Origin: Hyphomicrobiales bacterium
GTDB taxonomy: Bacteria; Pseudomonadota; Alphaproteobacteria; Rhizobiales; NORP267
DNA length: 6,999 nucleotides
Reading direction: 5' to 3'
NCBI GenBank assembly: GCA_016764455.1
Contig: JAESRU010000011.1
Coordinates: 440 to 7,438, forward strand
Below the pieces are notes generated by a model. That model ran no database searches. It was given only the letters and a program-made list of their open reading frames with translations, and was not told where the DNA came from. Positions 4,845 to 6,999 of this stretch are shown here, piece by piece (within the stretch, counting starts at the first letter, position 1; the number at the start of each line of letters is the position of its first letter). A program made the translations under genes and the position numbers.

Positions 4845-6869
4845 ATGAAAACAAGACAAAACAAGGTGTGGTTGGTTGTATCCACGTTGATCGTCGCCGT
4901 GGTTGCCACGCTGATGTTAAAATACGCGGCAAGTCCCGATGCATGGTCAATTTCGGAATATTCTCAGACAATTCTGGAAACAATCACCGCTGTTTTGACA
5001 ATATATGTCGGGTTGACATCTCTGGGTTGGTATTTCAGCAGACGACGGGCAATTTTTCTATATATCGGCACCGGATTTCTAGGAATTTCCTGCCACGATA
5101 TATTCCATTTGCTAGCAAGCCTCTTACCCAGTTCGCAACTTGGCGAAACCCAACTTATATCATTTGATCCCGGCAGCTGGTTTTACGGGAGCTTGTTTTT
5201 GGGCATCATGATGGTCTTCGCAGCCACACATACTGAAACCCAAGAAGACAAGGATTGGCAACAGCATGACAACAATATTTACCGCGTTGAAAAACAAGTT
5301 TTTTTCGGGACCGGACTGTTTGTTGTCGCCAGTATATTTATTCTATCTTACCCCGCTCAACCATTTGTAGGCATCAATAGTTTTGACGGACCGTTCCTTC
5401 AAAGAATTGAAGAATTTATTCCTGCACTGATTTTTGCCCTTGCTCTACGGAACTTGCTGAGACACGAAAACTGGCACCAGAATACCTTTAAATTCTGGTT
5501 GGCCTTTGCCTTGATGCTGAATGTGGTCGCCCATGCCATGGTAATGTCAAACTCGGACGGGCTTTCCGATTTTCCATTCTTTCTTGCCCATATACTGAAA
5601 ATCCTGAGCTATGTCCTCGTCCTGGTCGGGCTACAAATCAGCACCTATAAGAATTTTCGCCGAGGCTACGAATTGGTCGGTCAATTGACGTCCAATGAGG
5701 CGCTTTTGACCGCCACTTTGGAAAATACCCAACATGGTTATTCCCAGATTGATCTTGATCACAAGCTAACCCGGGTCAATCATGCTTTTTGCGAAATGCT
5801 TGGTTACGAACGAGAGGAACTAATTGGCCAGCCTATTTTTAATTTTATTGATCCAGAATCCGCTCAAATGGTGAGCCGGAAAATCATCCAACGCACGCAT
5901 GAAACCCGACAGACATACGAACCTGTTCTCATCAGGAAGGATGGAACCAAGATCGACACCATTGTCTATGCGGCAATCTTGAGCGACAACAATGATGTCA
6001 TCATTGGGTCTTTTTCCTTCATAATTGATATAACCGAGCAGAAAGCGAAAGACCGGGAATTGGCGCGACATCGCGATGAGCTTTCCATTATGGTTGCTGA
6101 GCAAACGTCGCAGTTGCGCAAAAAATCTGAGCAGCTTCAGGCGTCGCTTGAGCTGGAGCAGCATTACAACAAACAGCAAAGTCAGTTTGTATCCTCCGTA
6201 TCCCATGATTTCCGTACACCTTTGACAATTATCGACAGCACAGCGCGCCGCATCGGATTGAAATACGGCAAGATGGATGGCCTGGAAATTGATGCGAAGA
6301 TTGTTGATATTCGCGGCGCCGTTACCCGCATGACCAAACTCATCGATCGCACACTGACATCCGCCAGAATTGAAGAAAGCGGGTACAAAATTTCCATTAC
6401 AAATTGCGATCTCAAATTCGTCATTTCAGGAATTGCAAAACGGCAGGGGCTGATAAGCCCTGGTCATAAAATTGAAGTTGATCTGGAGGAATTGCCTGAT
6501 TTTATTGAAGCGGATGCAGGTGCTTTGGAGCAGATTTTTACCAATCTGATTTCGAACGCTGTGAAATATTCACCACAAGCAGCTCTGGTCAGCATTGCTG
6601 GTTGTCGCGGTGATGGCCACGTACTCGTTTCCATAACGGACCGTGGCGTGGGCATCCCGTCAGATGAAATAGACAAAATGTTCAAGCGCTTTTACAGAGC
6701 TTCCACTTCCAAAGGGATTGTCGGCACAGGTATTGGTCTCAATATTGCCCAGCAATTGACCGAACAACATGGTGGTAAAATTTCTCTATCAAGCGTCGTC
6801 GGCGCCGGGACCACATTCACCGTGCTTCTGCCGATTGTTCAAAAAACCAATATTGCCATTCCCGCCTGA
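4845..6869 (+). CDS. Membrane sensor histidine kinase with MASE3-like sensor and PAS domain
   Basis: A 674-residue inner-membrane kinase. About eight hydrophobic helices span residues 8-26, 41-63, 69-91, 111-128, 151-169, 187-203, 214-234 and 245-265. Glu45, the LGISCHDIFHLLAS stretch (His84, His88) and Trp112 resemble the MASE3-type integral membrane sensor, whose ligand is generally not known. A PAS domain (about 286-399, ending in DITEQK) and a coiled coil (about 400-446) lead to the HisKA dimerisation domain with phospho-acceptor His454 in SHDFRTPL. The ATP-binding domain shows the N box (Asn567, Asn571), G1 box DRGVGIP (Asp599), F box (MFKRFYRAS) and G2 box GTGIGL (627-632). All catalytic motifs are intact, so it should autophosphorylate. 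No receiver or HPt domain is fused, so the phosphate most likely goes to Asp52 of the adjacent regulator. The stimulus cannot be read from the sequence, and MASE3 rather than a related MASE type is a judgement from motif pattern. Confidence 0.9.
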   Translation: MKTRQNKVWLVVSTLIVAVVATLMLKYAASPDAWSISEYSQTILETITAVLTIYVGLTSLGWYFSRRRAIFLYIGTGFLGISCHDIFHLLASLLPSSQLGETQLISFDPGSWFYGSLFLGIMMVFAATHTETQEDKDWQQHDNNIYRVEKQVFFGTGLFVVASIFILSYPAQPFVGINSFDGPFLQRIEEFIPALIFALALRNLLRHENWHQNTFKFWLAFALMLNVVAHAMVMSNSDGLSDFPFFLAHILKILSYVLVLVGLQISTYKNFRRGYELVGQLTSNEALLTATLENTQHGYSQIDLDHKLTRVNHAFCEMLGYEREELIGQPIFNFIDPESAQMVSRKIIQRTHETRQTYEPVLIRKDGTKIDTIVYAAILSDNNDVIIGSFSFIIDITEQKAKDRELARHRDELSIMVAEQTSQLRKKSEQLQASLELEQHYNKQQSQFVSSVSHDFRTPLTIIDSTARRIGLKYGKMDGLEIDAKIVDIRGAVTRMTKLIDRTLTSARIEESGYKISITNCDLKFVISGIAKRQGLISPGHKIEVDLEELPDFIEADAGALEQIFTNLISNAVKYSPQAALVSIAGCRGDGHVLVSITDRGVGIPSDEIDKMFKRFYRASTSKGIVGTGIGLNIAQQLTEQHGGKISLSSVVGAGTTFTVLLPIVQKTNIAIPA

Positions 6870-6907
6870 CAAAAATATGGCCCTGCCCTGGCAATGATTT
6901 GGTTTTA

Positions 6908-6999
6908 TTATTGACGTTGCCCGGCCGCGCGGATTTCCCCGATCGTCAATTCAGGGTCCGCCCGCCACAATCCCTGGTTCCGGTTTTGCGCGCGTTCCA
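6908..6999 (-). CDS. C-terminal end of a gene, possibly thermonuclease-like (SNase fold), partial
   Basis: The last 29 codons of a minus-strand frame enter from the right edge and stop at TAA (6908-6910). The peptide contains ERAQNRNQGLWRADPEL. SNase-like (thermonuclease) proteins commonly end in an Ala/Arg-rich helix followed by 'GLW' and an Asp-Pro, which this resembles. The other two minus-strand frames stop sooner. The gene would converge on the histidine kinase with 38 bp between stops, and I see no convincing terminator hairpin there. With so few residues the family call is tentative, and even the coding status is not certain. Confidence 0.4.
   Translation of the reverse strand, partial: ERAQNRNQGLWRADPELTIGEIRAAGQRQ

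Noticed and set aside
3950..6869. The signalling operon looks more AT-rich than gph, considered as a sign of horizontal transfer.
   Set aside because: The impression is by eye only, and there are no mobile elements, tRNA or flanking repeats to support transfer. A windowed GC and codon usage calculation would be needed.
6870..6907. GC-rich stretch with nearby A/T runs between the convergent kinase and edge gene, considered as a terminator.
   Set aside because: On hand folding, no stem longer than about three pairs precedes a T-run on either strand.

Overview
The window reads as chromosomal DNA from an alphaproteobacterium, probably near the Rhizobiales/Hyphomicrobiales. This is an inference from protein style: a Gph-type phosphatase, a membrane-anchored protein ending in Sel1/TPR-like helices, and a PleD-like tandem receiver protein. 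No rRNA or marker gene is present to fix the taxon. I see no tRNA, rRNA, CRISPR array, insertion sequence or prophage gene.

Layout. A phosphoglycolate phosphatase gene (gph, 40-717, +) meets, tail to tail with a 13 bp gap, a gene for a single-pass membrane protein of unknown function (731-2206, -). That protein has a Pro/Tyr-rich cytoplasmic tail, one membrane segment, a beta-rich segment and Sel1/TPR-like C-terminal helices. A 269 bp gap (2207-2475) holds its leader and an 8 bp inverted repeat. A 12-helix MFS transporter follows (2476-3666, -).

The MFS gene is divergent from a two-gene signalling operon on the + strand. The 283 bp divergent region (3667-3949) is the densest regulatory stretch. 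It holds a good sigma70-type promoter for the MFS gene only about 8 bases before its ATG, two pairs of direct repeats, an AT-rich 14 bp palindrome on a candidate promoter of the signalling operon, and a possible 25-codon leader ORF. The stop codon of that ORF directly abuts, in frame, the start of the response regulator gene.

The operon encodes a response regulator without an output domain (3950-4822: one intact receiver plus one receiver-like domain that has lost its phosphorylation residues) and, 22 bp downstream, a membrane histidine kinase (4845-6869: eight-helix MASE3-like sensor, PAS, HisKA, HATPase). They are the obvious cognate pair. The regulator lacks DNA-binding, GGDEF or other enzymatic domains, so its output probably goes through protein-protein contacts. 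The stimulus is unknown, and a link to the divergent MFS gene is only suggested by position. At the right edge, the last 29 codons of a minus-strand gene enter the window and resemble the C-terminus of thermonuclease-fold (SNase-like) proteins.

Nothing here is proven to be a new system. The most unusual parts are the tandem receiver/pseudo-receiver regulator with its kinase, and the leader ORF and palindrome in front of them.
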